A DNA stretch of 64,000 bases from Glycomyces buryatensis (GCF_004912275.1 NZ_STGY01000025.1:1-64000); one strand, 5' to 3'. Positions 42,739 through 52,694 are shown, numbered from the stretch's first letter. Numbers and translations: made by a program. The notes: generated by a model not told the origin, from the sequence alone.

Positions 42739-42906
42739 GTGGCCAAGGCTACTGACGTTCGCCCCAAGATCACCATGGCGTGCGTGGAGTGCAAAGAGCG
42801 CAACTACATCACGAAGAAGAACCGGCGGAACCACCCCGACCGGCTCGAGCTCAAGAAGTACTGCCCGCGCTGCCGGACCTCGCGTCTCCACAAAGAGACC
42901 CGCTAG
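42739..42906 (+). CDS. rpmG: Ribosomal protein L33
   Basis: A 55-residue L33 of the zinc-ribbon type with two CxxC knuckles, CVEC and CPRC, between the basic segments [20 protein letters not shown] and [13 protein letters not shown] start at 42739 behind GAGGAAGG. The position after tRNA-Thr and tRNA-Met and before two MaoC genes equals the rpmG2 locus of mycobacteria. Confidence 0.95.
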   Translation: MAKATDVRPKITMACVECKERNYITKKNRRNHPDRLELKKYCPRCRTSRLHKETR

Positions 42907-42925
42907 TCCCTGGCAAGCTCCCGGG

Positions 42926-43324
42926 ATGCTCAACACTTCGTATGTGGGCCGCTCTCTGCCGGCGACCGAACCGGTGGCGATCAGCGCCGACTCGGTCTCA
43001 CGCTTCGCGCACGCGCTCGGTTTGAGCGACACCGCGGCGGTTCCGCCTACCTACTTGATCTCCCTCACCCTGCCCGCCGCGGACCCGCTCATCGCGGATC
43101 CCGAGTTCGGGCTCGACTGGTCGAAGGTGCTCCACCGCGACCAGCGTTTCGTCTACCACCGCGAACTCCGCGCCGGCGACGAAGTCTCTTGCGTACCCAC
43201 GGTCGAGTCGATCAAGACCGTCGCGGGTAGCGATCTGCTCAGCCTGCGCACCGAGGTCCGCAGCTCAGGCGAGACCGTCGCCGAGGTCTGGACGACCCTG
43301 TTCGTGGCAGGGGATGCGGCATGA
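42926..43324 (+). CDS. hadA: MaoC-like dehydratase subunit HadA
   Basis: A 132-residue hotdog-fold protein of the FAS1-like / MaoC N-terminal type, the non-catalytic substrate-binding partner in (3R)-hydroxyacyl-ACP dehydratases. It begins VGRSLPATEPVAISADSVSRFAHALG and contains VLHRDQRFVYHRELRAGDEVSC. ATG 42926 is preceded by a weak site 20 nt after rpmG. In mycobacteria HadA pairs with HadB in elongation of long fatty acids; no mycolate genes are visible here, so a general fatty-acid role is likely. Confidence 0.82.
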   Translation: MLNTSYVGRSLPATEPVAISADSVSRFAHALGLSDTAAVPPTYLISLTLPAADPLIADPEFGLDWSKVLHRDQRFVYHRELRAGDEVSCVPTVESIKTVAGSDLLSLRTEVRSSGETVAEVWTTLFVAGDAA

Positions 43325-43743
43325 GCGACTTCACCGAATTCGAGGCCGGCCAGGTCGTGTTCGCCACGTCCTTCCCGGTGAGCCGCGAAGATCTGGTCGC
43401 CTATGCCGACGCCTCCGGCGATCACAACCCGATCCACCTGGACGAGGCCGCCGCGAAGGCGGCCGGGCTCCCGGACGTCATCGCCCACGGCATGTTCACC
43501 ATGGGCCTGGTCTCCCGCGCCGTCCTCGAATGGCTCGATGCCTCGGGACGTGATGCGAACCTCACCGACTTCTCGGCGAAATTCGCCAAGCCCGTCGTAG
43601 TGCCGGCCGGCGTCACCGTGAACGTCGACGTCGAGGCCAAGGTCCGCAAGTCGGACGCGGACTCGGTGGAGTTGACCATCTCGGTGCGCTCGGGAGCGGA
43701 CAAGGTCCTCGCCCCGGCCCGCGCCACGTTCACCCTGCGTTGA
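43321..43743 (+). CDS. hadB: MaoC-like dehydratase subunit HadB
   Basis: A 140-residue MaoC protein, overlapping hadA by 4 nt (ATGA). It carries the hydratase-2 motif YADASGDHNPIHLDEAAAKAAG with the catalytic Asp and His, followed by VIAHGMFTMGL. It should dehydrate (3R)-hydroxyacyl-ACP as a heterodimer with the previous protein. No hadC follows. Confidence 0.85.
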   Translation: MSDFTEFEAGQVVFATSFPVSREDLVAYADASGDHNPIHLDEAAAKAAGLPDVIAHGMFTMGLVSRAVLEWLDASGRDANLTDFSAKFAKPVVVPAGVTVNVDVEAKVRKSDADSVELTISVRSGADKVLAPARATFTLR

Positions 43744-43760
43744 CCGAACGCCGCGCGCCC

Positions 43761-43956
43761 GAACATGAACGGGAGCGTCCCGGCAAATCGGACACCTGGG
43801 GACCCCCGACACGGCGACGCTTGCGAGTCGTGAATTGGCACAGCAAACGTACAACGTACGCGTCGGTTGTGACGCCTGGTTGCAGGTGGCGTGCGGGTTG
43901 ACCGGGACGCGAACGTGAACGGAGGGTCCGGGCAAATCGGACGTCCGGAGGTCCCC
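43761..43956 (+). repeat. Pair of about 47-bp direct repeats
   Basis: 43761-43808 and 43911-43956 share GAACrTGAACG, then GCAAATCGGAC and GGTCCCCC-like ends with several mismatches, 150 nt apart. The spacer contains the short direct repeat AACGTACAACGTAC (43846-43859). It lies between hadB and the convergent dehydrogenase gene, where other actinobacteria have trpT-secE-nusG. It may be a decayed insertion footprint. Confidence 0.6.
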
Positions 43957-43994
43957 CCGTTTCGAGGCTACGCGGCGGCTATGACAGGCGCGCC

Positions 43995-44843
43995 CTACTC
44001 GTAGCTGAAGAAGCCCTTGCCGCTCTTGCGGCCCAGCTCTCCCGATGCGGCCATTCGCCGCAGCAGGGCGGGCGGGAAGAACTGCGGGTCGGCGGTGTCC
44101 TCGTAGATGTTCTCGGTGGCGTGCGTGATCACGTCGATGCCCGTCAGGTCGGCCGTCGCCAAGGGACCCATCGGATGACCGAATCCCAGCTTGCACGCCG
44201 TGTCGAGATCCTCGGCCGAGATCACGCCGTCCTCGACCAATCGCGCGGCCTCGTTCACCAGCGCGCAGATGAGCCGCGTCGTCGCGAAGCCGGCCACGTC
44301 CCGGTTCACCACCACGCACGTCTTGCCGACACTCTCGGCGAACTCTCGCGCCGCCGCCAGCGCCTCGTCGCCGGTGTGCCGCCCGCGCACCAGTTCGCAC
44401 AGCTGCATCATCGGCACGGGGGAGAAGAAGTGCGTCCCGACCACCCGCTCCGGATGGGTTGCGGCGGCGGCGATCTCGGTGATGGGGATGGCGGACGTAT
44501 TGGTCGCCAGGACCGTCTCGGGGCCGCAGACCTCGCTCAGGCGCCCGAACACCTCCCGCTTGATCGGCAGCCGCTCGAAGACCGCCTCGACCACGAGGTC
44601 GGCCCCGCCCGCCGCGTCGATGTCGGTGGTCGAGGAGATGCGCTCCAGACCGGCCTCTGCTTCGGACTCACCGACTTTGCCCTTGGAGACGAACTTGTCG
44701 AGCGAGGCGCCGATCGCCGTCCTCGCGCGCTCGAGGGCCCGCGGATCCGAGTCGATCAGCGTCACCTGCCAGCCCCCGACCCCCGCCACCTGGGCGATCC
44801 CCGACCCCATGAGCCCTGACCCGATTACCGCAACGTGCGCCAT
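43995..44843 (-). CDS. 3-hydroxybutyryl-CoA / 3-hydroxyacyl-CoA dehydrogenase
   Basis: A 282-residue NAD-dependent dehydrogenase. The Rossmann motif is GSGLMGSGIAQV, with the acidic residue at the end of strand 2 (LIDSD). The catalytic region THFFSPVPMMQLCELV follows, then the C-terminal domain with VNRDVAGFATTRLI and GFGHPMGPLATADLTGIDV. It interconverts 3-hydroxyacyl-CoA and 3-ketoacyl-CoA in butanoate or fatty-acid metabolism. It is divergent from the cobalamin adenosyltransferase gene with only 25 nt between. Confidence 0.92.
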   Translation of the reverse strand: MAHVAVIGSGLMGSGIAQVAGVGGWQVTLIDSDPRALERARTAIGASLDKFVSKGKVGESEAEAGLERISSTTDIDAAGGADLVVEAVFERLPIKREVFGRLSEVCGPETVLATNTSAIPITEIAAAATHPERVVGTHFFSPVPMMQLCELVRGRHTGDEALAAAREFAESVGKTCVVVNRDVAGFATTRLICALVNEAARLVEDGVISAEDLDTACKLGFGHPMGPLATADLTGIDVITHATENIYEDTADPQFFPPALLRRMAASGELGRKSGKGFFSYE

Positions 44844-44868
44844 GGGCCGAGGCTATATGGTCAGGGGT

Positions 44869-45450
44869 ATGGCGGTCAATCTCACCAGGATCTACACCAA
44901 AACCGGCGACGACGGCACTACCGGACTCTCGGACTTCTCACGGGTGCCCAAGACGCACCCCCGACTGGCCGCCTACGGCGACGTGGACGAGCTGAACGCG
45001 GCGATCGGTGCGGCCCTGGCGCTGCACCGCGGCGAGATCGGCGAGCACATGACCGAGGCGCTGCTCGCCATCCAGAACGATCTGTTCGATGTGGGGGCCG
45101 ACCTCTCGACCCCGGTCGCACCGGATCCGAAGTATCCGCCGCTGCGCATCGACGGGAGCTACACCGAGCGCCTCGAAGGCTGGATCGACGAGTTCAACGC
45201 GGACCTGGAGTCGCTGCGATCCTTCATCCTTCGCGGCGGCAACCCGGGCGCGGCGCTGCTGCACCAGGCGTGCACCGTCGCCCGCCGCGCCGAGCGATCG
45301 GTGTGGACGCTCCTGGAGGCCGAGCCGGACGTGACGCATCGCGAGCCGGTCACGTATCTCAACCGGCTCTCCGATCTGCTGTTCGTGTTGGCGCGCACGG
45401 CAAACGGTGGTGCTGATGTGCTGTGGGAGCCCAAGAAGTCACAGGAGTGA
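44869..45450 (+). CDS. PduO-type cob(I)alamin adenosyltransferase
   Basis: A 193-residue enzyme making adenosylcobalamin from cob(I)alamin and ATP. The N-terminal ATP-binding motif IYTKTGDDGTTGLSDFSRV, the LAAYGDVDELNAAIG segment and the C-terminal RRAERSVW, TYLNRLSDLLFVLAR are all present. ATG 44869 is chosen from homology. The 25-nt divergent spacer contains CTATATGG, which offers -10-like boxes to both genes about 10 nt from each start. Confidence 0.92.
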   Translation: MAVNLTRIYTKTGDDGTTGLSDFSRVPKTHPRLAAYGDVDELNAAIGAALALHRGEIGEHMTEALLAIQNDLFDVGADLSTPVAPDPKYPPLRIDGSYTERLEGWIDEFNADLESLRSFILRGGNPGAALLHQACTVARRAERSVWTLLEAEPDVTHREPVTYLNRLSDLLFVLARTANGGADVLWEPKKSQE

Positions 45451-45509
45451 CGGGTGGGGCTGAAGTGAAAGTACGGGCTCGCGTTGCCGAATCGTTACAG
45501 CTCAGAGCA

Positions 45510-45547
45510 TGTTATCGCTTGACCTGACCGGTAACACTGGCAAAGAT
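45510..45547 (+). promoter_or_regulatory. Promoter and operator of the sugar importer
   Basis: TTGACC (45519-45524) and AAAGAT (45542-45547) are 17 nt apart. The -35 box lies between the inverted arms TGTTATCG (45510-45517) and CGGTAACA (45529-45536), one mismatch, 11-nt spacer, a LacI/GntR-type operator layout. It would control the receptor gene at 45594. No such regulator is encoded nearby. Confidence 0.45.
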
Positions 45548-45593
45548 GAATGCAAACTCCTCACATTTCTGTCGAGACTGAAAGGCATTCCCC

Positions 45594-46586
45594 GTGCTCA
45601 AGAAAGCCCTTGCCGGCATTGGCGCCGGCGTACTCCTCCTGAGTCTTGCCGCCTGTGGATCAGATGACAGCGGCCAAGGCGGATCCGGCGGATCCGGCGA
45701 CGAAGGCCTGCTCATCGGCTTCGCCCAGGTCGGTGCCGAGTCCGCTTGGCGCACCGCGAACTCCGACTCCGTGCAAGCGGCGGCCGAGGCCGCCGGCCAC
45801 GAGCTGAAGTTCGTCGACGGCCAGCAGGACCAGGAAAAGCAGATCACGGCGGTCCGCGACTTCATCGCCCAGCAGGTGGACGTCATCGTCCTGGCACCGG
45901 TGGTCGAGACCGGCTGGACCGATGTGCTCGAAGAAGCCGACGCGGCCGGCATCCCCGTGGTCCTGGCCGACCGCGGCGTCGACGCCGCCGACGAGGACCT
46001 CTACGTCACCCGTCTCGGCTCTGACTTCGCCGAAGAGGGCCGCAAGGCCGGCGCCTGGGCCGCCGAGACGTTCGCAGACACCGGCGCCGCCGTCCTCGAA
46101 CTCGAGGGCACGGTCGGCTCGGCTCCGGCCAACGACCGCGCCTCGGGCTTCCGCGAGGCGGCCGACGAGGCCGGCCTCGAGTACGAGGTGCTCGAGACCC
46201 AGTCCGGCGACTTCACCGCCGAGGGCGGCAAGAGCGTCATGGAGACCTTCATCGAGAAGTACGACGTCAAGAACGACGTCGACCTGCTCTACGCCCACAA
46301 CGACGAGATGGGCCTCGGCGCCATCCAGGCCCTCGAAGAGAACGGCATCGTGCCGGGCGTGGACGTCCAGATCATCATCGTCGACGGCTCCAAGGCCGGC
46401 TTCGAGGCCGGTGTCGCGGGCAAGCTCAACTACATCGTTGAGTGCAACCCGGCCTTCGGCGAGCAGCTGATGGAGGTCGTCGAATCCGTCGATGCCGGCG
46501 ACGAGCAGGAGAAGTTCACCCCCGTCGAAGAGGGCGTCTTCGGCCCCGACGACTTCGAGGCTGAGCTTCCGAACCGCCAGTTCTAG
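45594..46586 (+). CDS. ytfQ: Sugar ABC transporter substrate-binding lipoprotein (YtfQ family)
   Basis: A 330-residue lipoprotein, GTG start behind AAAGG, lipobox LAAC with Cys21 and a Gly/Ser linker. It is close to E. coli YtfQ: GFAQVGAESAWRTANSDSV, VDGQQDQEKQITAVRDF, VIVLAPVVETGW, LELEGTVGSAPANDR and SGDFTAEGGKSVMETF follow the same pattern. YtfQ binds galactofuranose; the same ligand class is likely here. It is separated from the ATPase gene by a strong hairpin, probably to keep the receptor in excess. Confidence 0.92.
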   Translation: MLKKALAGIGAGVLLLSLAACGSDDSGQGGSGGSGDEGLLIGFAQVGAESAWRTANSDSVQAAAEAAGHELKFVDGQQDQEKQITAVRDFIAQQVDVIVLAPVVETGWTDVLEEADAAGIPVVLADRGVDAADEDLYVTRLGSDFAEEGRKAGAWAAETFADTGAAVLELEGTVGSAPANDRASGFREAADEAGLEYEVLETQSGDFTAEGGKSVMETFIEKYDVKNDVDLLYAHNDEMGLGAIQALEENGIVPGVDVQIIIVDGSKAGFEAGVAGKLNYIVECNPAFGEQLMEVVESVDAGDEQEKFTPVEEGVFGPDDFEAELPNRQF

Positions 46587-46624
46587 ACCCTGGTTCGGCC
46601 CAAGGCCGCACTGATGGACCGCCC

Positions 46625-46668
46625 GGAGTCCGGCAGGTGGATCTGCCTTGATCCACCTGCCGGACTCC
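46625..46668 (+). terminator. Intra-operon hairpin between ytfQ and ytfR
   Basis: A 19-bp perfect stem (46625-46643 with 46650-46668) with a 6-nt loop and no T-run. Inside a transporter operon such a structure typically causes partial termination or protects the receptor mRNA 3' end. Confidence 0.7.
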
Positions 46669-46739
46669 CGGTCCCAGTCCGGGCGGCGGCTCACCCATCT
46701 AGCCCCAGAGTGCAACCACCACAGTGAAGGTCAGAATCA

Positions 46740-48260
46740 ATGTCCGACGAGCCGATCGTCCAGATGACCGGCATCACGAAGGACTTCACCGGCGTCCGCG
46801 CCCTCGATGGCGTCGACTTCACCCTCAGGCCTGGCGAGATCCACGCCGTCATGGGGGAGAACGGCGCCGGGAAGTCCACGTTGATCAAGGTCCTGACGGG
46901 CGTCCATACACCGGACGCCGGCCAGATCCGCCTCGACGGCCGCCCCGTCAGGTTCAATAGCCCGAAGGCCGCCCAGGCCGGGGGCATCTCCACGGTCTAC
47001 CAAGAGGTCAACCTCACCGAGAACCTGTCGGTGGCCGAGAACCTCTTCGCCGGGCGCGAGCCGCGACTGGGCCCGTTCATCAACTTCCGCGCCATGCGGC
47101 GCCGGGCCCGGGCCCTGTTGGAGGACATCGGGATCGACCTGAACGTCGCCGCGCCGCTGGGGTCCTATTCGATCGCCATGCAGCAGCTGGTCGCGATCGC
47201 CCGCGCCGTCGACATCAAGGCGAAGGTCCTCATCCTCGATGAACCCACCTCCTCGCTCGACCGCGACGAGGTCGCCGTCCTGCTGCGCGTCATGCGCCGC
47301 CTCGCCGAGAACGGCACCGCGATGGTGTTCATCTCCCACTTCCTCGACCAGGTCTATGAGATCTCGGACCGGATGACGGTGCTGCGCAACGGCACCCTCG
47401 TCGGCGAGTGGGAGAGCGCCGCCCTGCCCGAGTCGGACCTGATCGGGCACATGCTCGGTCGCGAGGCCGCCACGCTGGAGCAGATCGAGCGCCAGGCGGG
47501 GGAGCACAAGCCCGACCGGGGCGAGCCGATCGTCTCGGCGAAGGGACTGGGCCGCAAGGGCTCCATCGCCCCGTACGACCTGGAAGTCCACGCCGGCGAG
47601 GTGGTCGGCCTGGCCGGACTGCTCGGCTCAGGCCGGACCGAGACGGTGCGGCTCATCGCCGGCGCCGACCGGCACGACTCGGGCACGCTCGCCTTCGAGG
47701 GCAAGAGCGTCGGTTCCCACAACCCGCGCACCGCCGCCCTCCGCGGCATCGCGTTCTGCCCGGAGAACCGCAAGACCGAAGGGCTCGTCGGGGACCTGAC
47801 CGTCGCCGAGAACATGATCCTGGCGATGCAGGCCTCCAAGGGCTGGGCCCGGACCGTTCCCCCGGCGCAGCGGTCCCGCCTCGTCGCCGAGTTCATCGAG
47901 AAGCTCGACATCCGCCCGGCCAACCCCGACCTGCCGGTCAAGAACCTCTCCGGCGGCAACCAGCAGAAGGTGCTGCTGGCCCGCTGGATGCTCATCGAGC
48001 CGAAGCTGCTCATCCTGGACGAGCCGACCCGCGGCATCGACGTCGGCGCGAAGGCCGACATCCAGCGCCTCGTCACCGAGCTCTCCGGGGACGGCATGGC
48101 CGTCCTGTTCGTCTCCGCCGAACTCGACGAGGTCACCCGACTGTCCGACCGGATCGCGGTCCTGCGCGACCGCGAACTCATCGCCACCCTCGAGACTGAG
48201 GCCGACATGACCAGCGAGAAGATCGTGGACACCATCGTCGCGAAGGGCGGTGACCAATGA
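46740..48260 (+). CDS. ytfR: Sugar ABC transporter ATPase (two ABC domains, YtfR family)
   Basis: A 506-residue ATPase with two nucleotide-binding domains in one chain. The first has Walker A GENGAGKST, YQEVNL, and DEPTSSLD. The second has the usual degenerate P-loop GLLGSGRTE, signature LSGGNQQKVLLARW and Walker B LLILDEPTRGIDVGAK. This is the monosaccharide-importer type. The stop overlaps the next start by 4 nt. Confidence 0.94.
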   Translation: MSDEPIVQMTGITKDFTGVRALDGVDFTLRPGEIHAVMGENGAGKSTLIKVLTGVHTPDAGQIRLDGRPVRFNSPKAAQAGGISTVYQEVNLTENLSVAENLFAGREPRLGPFINFRAMRRRARALLEDIGIDLNVAAPLGSYSIAMQQLVAIARAVDIKAKVLILDEPTSSLDRDEVAVLLRVMRRLAENGTAMVFISHFLDQVYEISDRMTVLRNGTLVGEWESAALPESDLIGHMLGREAATLEQIERQAGEHKPDRGEPIVSAKGLGRKGSIAPYDLEVHAGEVVGLAGLLGSGRTETVRLIAGADRHDSGTLAFEGKSVGSHNPRTAALRGIAFCPENRKTEGLVGDLTVAENMILAMQASKGWARTVPPAQRSRLVAEFIEKLDIRPANPDLPVKNLSGGNQQKVLLARWMLIEPKLLILDEPTRGIDVGAKADIQRLVTELSGDGMAVLFVSAELDEVTRLSDRIAVLRDRELIATLETEADMTSEKIVDTIVAKGGDQ

Positions 48261-49366
48261 GCGCCCTCCTCGACCGGTCCAAATCGGCGGCACGCGCGGC
48301 GTGGGCGCACCAGTACTTCAGGCGCCTGATCTGGCCCCTCGGCGTGCTGCTGGTGCTCATCGTCGTCAATATCGCGGTCACCGGCTTCGACTTCATCATC
48401 CCGAGCGTCCATGACGGACGTCTCGGCGGCGCGTTCGTCAATATCCTCCGGCGAAGCGCCCCGCTGCTGCTCATCGCGCTGGGCATGACGCTCGTCATCG
48501 CCACCAAGGGCATCGACCTGTCCGTCGGCGCGGTCTACGCGATCGGCGCGGCCATCGCCTGCCAATGGATCATCGGCCGCGACCAGATGAGCCTCGGCGT
48601 CGTCTTCGTCGCGGTCGCGATCGCGATCGCCGTGGCCGCCGCGATCGGCGCCTGGAACGGTCTCATGGTGGCGAACTTCGGCATCCAGCCGATCGTCGCG
48701 ACCCTCATCCTCATGATCGCCGGGCGCGGTATCGCCCAGCTCATCACGGGCGGCCAGATCCCCTCGGTGTCCGACGAGACCCCGTTCGTGGAGCTCGGTC
48801 GCGGTGCGGTGCTGACGATCCCGGTGCCGATCATCATCGCCGGGGTGGTCCTGGCCGCGCTCGCGCTGCTGACGCGGACGACCGCGCTGGGCATGCTGCT
48901 CGAATCCGTCGGCGGCAATCCCGAGGCCTCGCGCCTGGCCGGTATCCGCTCCAAGTCGATCACCGTCCTCGTCTACCTCGTGTGCGGCCTGTGCGCCGGT
49001 CTCGCCGGGCTCATCGGCGCGGCCAACCTCGGCAGCGCCGACGCCAACAACGGCGGCCTGTGGATCGAACTGGACGCGATCCTCGCGGTCGTCATCGGCG
49101 GCACCGCCCTCCTGGGCGGCCGGTTCTTCCTGCTGGGCACCACCATCGGCGTGGCCATCATCGGCACCCTCGAAGTCACCATCATCAACATCGGGCTCTC
49201 CAGCCAGTGGCAGTTCACCGCCAAGGCCATCGTGGTCCTCGTCGTGGCGCTGCTCCAGAGCCCCGAATTCCGGGCCTGGGTCGCCAAGCCGTTGCGCGGC
49301 AAGCGCCCCGGCGGCGCCCCGTCGGCGAAGGCCGAGTCCACCGGAGAGGAAGCCCTCGTCAAATGA
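48257..49366 (+). CDS. ytfT: Sugar ABC transporter permease (YtfT family)
   Basis: A 369-residue permease with about eight to ten membrane segments and the family motif ATKGIDLSVGAVYAIGAAIAC, plus the coupling loop GGNPEASRLAGIRSKSI. It forms a heterodimeric channel with the next permease. The C-terminal about 25 residues are a polar tail. ATGA overlaps at both ends show tight coupling. Confidence 0.92.
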   Translation: MSALLDRSKSAARAAWAHQYFRRLIWPLGVLLVLIVVNIAVTGFDFIIPSVHDGRLGGAFVNILRRSAPLLLIALGMTLVIATKGIDLSVGAVYAIGAAIACQWIIGRDQMSLGVVFVAVAIAIAVAAAIGAWNGLMVANFGIQPIVATLILMIAGRGIAQLITGGQIPSVSDETPFVELGRGAVLTIPVPIIIAGVVLAALALLTRTTALGMLLESVGGNPEASRLAGIRSKSITVLVYLVCGLCAGLAGLIGAANLGSADANNGGLWIELDAILAVVIGGTALLGGRFFLLGTTIGVAIIGTLEVTIINIGLSSQWQFTAKAIVVLVVALLQSPEFRAWVAKPLRGKRPGGAPSAKAESTGEEALVK

Positions 49367-50388
49367 GCACCGACACGCTGACCGAGCGCCCCGCGCGCTC
49401 GACCCTCTTCGACGGCCTCAGCCGTTACATTCCCATCGGCGCGACCGTCGCGCTGCTGGTCGTCATGTACCTCGTCGGTACCGGCAACTACCGCAACTTC
49501 GGCGAGCCGCAGGTGGTCGCCAACCTGTTCGTCAACAACGCCGCGCTGCTCATCATCGCCGTCGGCATGACCTTCGTGATCCTGTCGGGCGGCATCGACC
49601 TGTCCGTCGGCTCGGTCATGGCGTTCTCGGCGATGTCCTGCGCCTGGCTCACCGTCGAGGCCGGGATTCCGGCCGAGACGGCCGTGGCGATGGTGCTGGT
49701 CCTGGGGACCGTCTCGGGCGCGGCGACCGGCGCGGTCATCCACTACTTCAACGTGCAGCCGTTCATCGCGACGCTGGCCGGCCTGTTCCTCTACCGGGGC
49801 CTGACGCTCCAGATCTCCGATCGGGACGTCGCCATTCGCGACAACGCGTTCTTCGACTGGGGCATGGAGCGGACCGAATTCGGGAACGTGCGCGACGGCG
49901 GCTTCAGCCTCCCGAACATCGTGTTCATCGCCGGCGCCGTCGTGCTCATCGCCTTCGTGGTGCTGCACTACACCCGGTTCGGGCGCGGCGTTTACGCCGT
50001 CGGCGGCTCCGAGCAGTCCGCGCTGCTCATGGGGCTTCCGGTGGCGCGCACCAAGGTCGGCGTCTATGCCGTCAGCGGTTTCTGCGCCGCGCTGGGCGGG
50101 GTCGTGGCCGCGTTCTCCACCAAGAGCGCCGACCCGCTCGGCGGGCTCGGGCTCGAACTCGACGCGATCGCCGCGGTCGTCGTCGGCGGGGCCCTGCTCA
50201 CCGGCGGCGCCGGCTTCGTCCTCGGGACCGTCGCCGGCGTCATGGTCATGGGCATGCTGTCCACGATCATCTCGTTCGACGGCCGGTTCTCCTCCTGGTG
50301 GGCCCGCATCATCGTCGGCATCCTGCTGCTGGCGTTCATCCTGCTCCAGCGGGTCCTGGCCCGCTCGGGAGAGAAGCGCAAAACCTGA
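49363..50388 (+). CDS. yjfF: Sugar ABC transporter permease (YjfF family)
   Basis: A 341-residue second permease, starting in a 4-nt overlap. It shows ILSGGIDLSVGSVMAFSAM and the loop YAVGGSEQSALLMGLPVARTK. The order receptor-ATPase-permease-permease is that of E. coli ytfQRT-yjfF. A terminator follows at 50414-50447. Confidence 0.92.
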   Translation: MSTDTLTERPARSTLFDGLSRYIPIGATVALLVVMYLVGTGNYRNFGEPQVVANLFVNNAALLIIAVGMTFVILSGGIDLSVGSVMAFSAMSCAWLTVEAGIPAETAVAMVLVLGTVSGAATGAVIHYFNVQPFIATLAGLFLYRGLTLQISDRDVAIRDNAFFDWGMERTEFGNVRDGGFSLPNIVFIAGAVVLIAFVVLHYTRFGRGVYAVGGSEQSALLMGLPVARTKVGVYAVSGFCAALGGVVAAFSTKSADPLGGLGLELDAIAAVVVGGALLTGGAGFVLGTVAGVMVMGMLSTIISFDGRFSSWWARIIVGILLLAFILLQRVLARSGEKRKT

Positions 50389-50413
50389 TTCCAGACCTGC
50401 TCCCGGGCTCGGG

Positions 50414-50447
50414 CGAGGGCCGTCGACCTATCGGTCGGCGGCCCTCG
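50414..50447 (+). terminator. Terminator of the sugar importer operon
   Basis: A 15-bp stem (50414-50428 with 50433-50447, one G-T type mismatch) and a TATC loop, 25 nt after the stop codon. Confidence 0.65.
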
Positions 50448-50459
50448 TCGTATACGGGG

Positions 50460-50499
50460 TTGGCAGAGCCTTGCGACAAGATGTAGTATCTCTACTACA
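50460..50499 (+). promoter_or_regulatory. Promoter with 7-4-7 palindromic operator for the ABC-2 exporter
   Basis: TTGGCA (50460-50465) and TAGTAT (50484-50489) are separated by 18 nt. The perfect inverted repeat TGTAGTA-TCTC-TACTACA (50482-50499) covers the -10 box, so a bound repressor would block transcription. The HTH protein encoded at the end of the operon (52304) is the obvious candidate. Confidence 0.55.
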
Positions 50500-50525
50500 A
50501 ATCATTGAAGGACTACCACGGAGAC

Positions 50526-51445
<920 letters not shown>

Positions 51446-51449
<4 letters not shown>

Positions 51450-52297
51450 ACACCACCGCACACTCCTACCGGACCGGCCTGAAGCGGGCCCTGATCGAGA
51501 CCCGCAACACCCTGACGTCCCCGAGCGACCTCATGGGCATGCTCCTGCCGATGCTCATCTGCGTCGCCGTGCTGTACTTCCTGCGCGGCGTCGACATCGA
51601 GGGCGCACCGATATCGCTGGGGGCGATGAACATGCCGAGCCTCATCGGCATGAACATCGTCTTCGGCGGGATCGTCACCATGGTCAGCGCACTGGTGATG
51701 GACCGCGTCAGCGGGACGCTCCTGCGCGCCAAATCGATGCCCGGCGGCATGACCGGCTACCTCATCGGACATCTGGGGTCGACGGCGATGTTCCTGTCGT
51801 TCACCACCCTCGTCCTGCTGGTCGTCGGCCTGCCGCTGTTCGACGGGCTGGAGTTCGCCACCCCCGACCGGTGGCTGCTGTTCCTGGCGGTCCTGGCGAT
51901 CGGCCTGGTGGCGGTCCTGCCGCTCGGCGCCGTCCTCGGCTCCCTCATCAACGACTTGAAGAACATGAGCCTGGTGATATTCCCGGTCATTGCGTCCGTG
52001 GCGGTCTCGGGAATCTTCTACAAGATCACCGCGCTGCCCGAATGGCTGCAATGGATCGGGCAGGCGCTGCCGATGTACTGGATGGGCCTGGGGATGCGCC
52101 AGGCGCTGCTGCCGGACTCGATGGCGGCGGTGGAGATCGGCGGCGAGTGGCGGACCCTTACGATGTTCGCCGTGCTCGCATTGTGGGCCGTGATCTCGAT
52201 GGCTCTGGCGCCCAGGCTGCTGCGGCGGATGTCGCGGCGCGAGTCGGGCTCGGCCGTCGCGGCGCGGCGGCAGCTGGTGCAGCAGCAATGGGGGTAG
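51446..52297 (+). CDS. ABC-2 type exporter permease
   Basis: A 283-residue permease with six membrane helices in the ABC-2 pattern: an N-terminal cytoplasmic helix, VVGLPLFDGLEF after the third to fourth segments, and the conserved GSLINDLKNMSLVIFPVIASVAVSGIFY with a late helix. It forms the exporter with the preceding ATPase. Confidence 0.88.
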
Positions 52298-52303
52298 GTC
52301 GCG

Positions 52304-52531
52304 ATGGCCGACGACGTCGTCTATAACCGGATCGCGATGCTGCGCGCCGAACGCGGCATCTCGAGACGGCAGCTGGCCGACGCCCTCGGCGTCCACTACC
52401 AGACCGTCGGCTACCTGGAGCGGGGCGAATACTCGCCGAGCCTCCACCTGGCGCTCAAGATCGCCGAATACTTCGAGGTGAGCGTCGAAGTCGTGTTCTC
52501 CACCAAGCCCTTCCCGCGCATCGGAGTCTGA
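52304..52531 (+). CDS. Small XRE-family HTH regulator
   Basis: A 75-residue protein made of a helix-turn-helix (LRAERGISRRQLADALGVHYQTVGYLERG) and a short C-terminal helix and strand. It follows the exporter permease by 6 nt. Proteins of this size and type commonly sit in operons with membrane proteins and repress them. It probably binds the palindrome at 50482-50499. Confidence 0.88.
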   Translation: MADDVVYNRIAMLRAERGISRRQLADALGVHYQTVGYLERGEYSPSLHLALKIAEYFEVSVEVVFSTKPFPRIGV

Positions 52532-52547
52532 CTCTCCGGGAAGGCGG

Positions 52548-52612
52548 GCCCTGCGGCCCGGCACTGAAGCGGCCACAACACCACCTGCCGCGTGCCGGGC
52601 CGTAGGGCTTTT
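52548..52612 (+). terminator. Terminator of the exporter operon
   Basis: Arms 52548-52564 and 52592-52608 (17 bp, one or two mismatches) with a 27-nt loop, then four T. It resembles a canonical intrinsic terminator with a large loop. Confidence 0.6.
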
Positions 52613-52694
52613 GTTCACTTCATCGTCACCGCCGTGTCGGGCTCGCCTGCGACCGTAAGGGCGTATCGCCGATCCCACCCCACTGGAGACCGAT

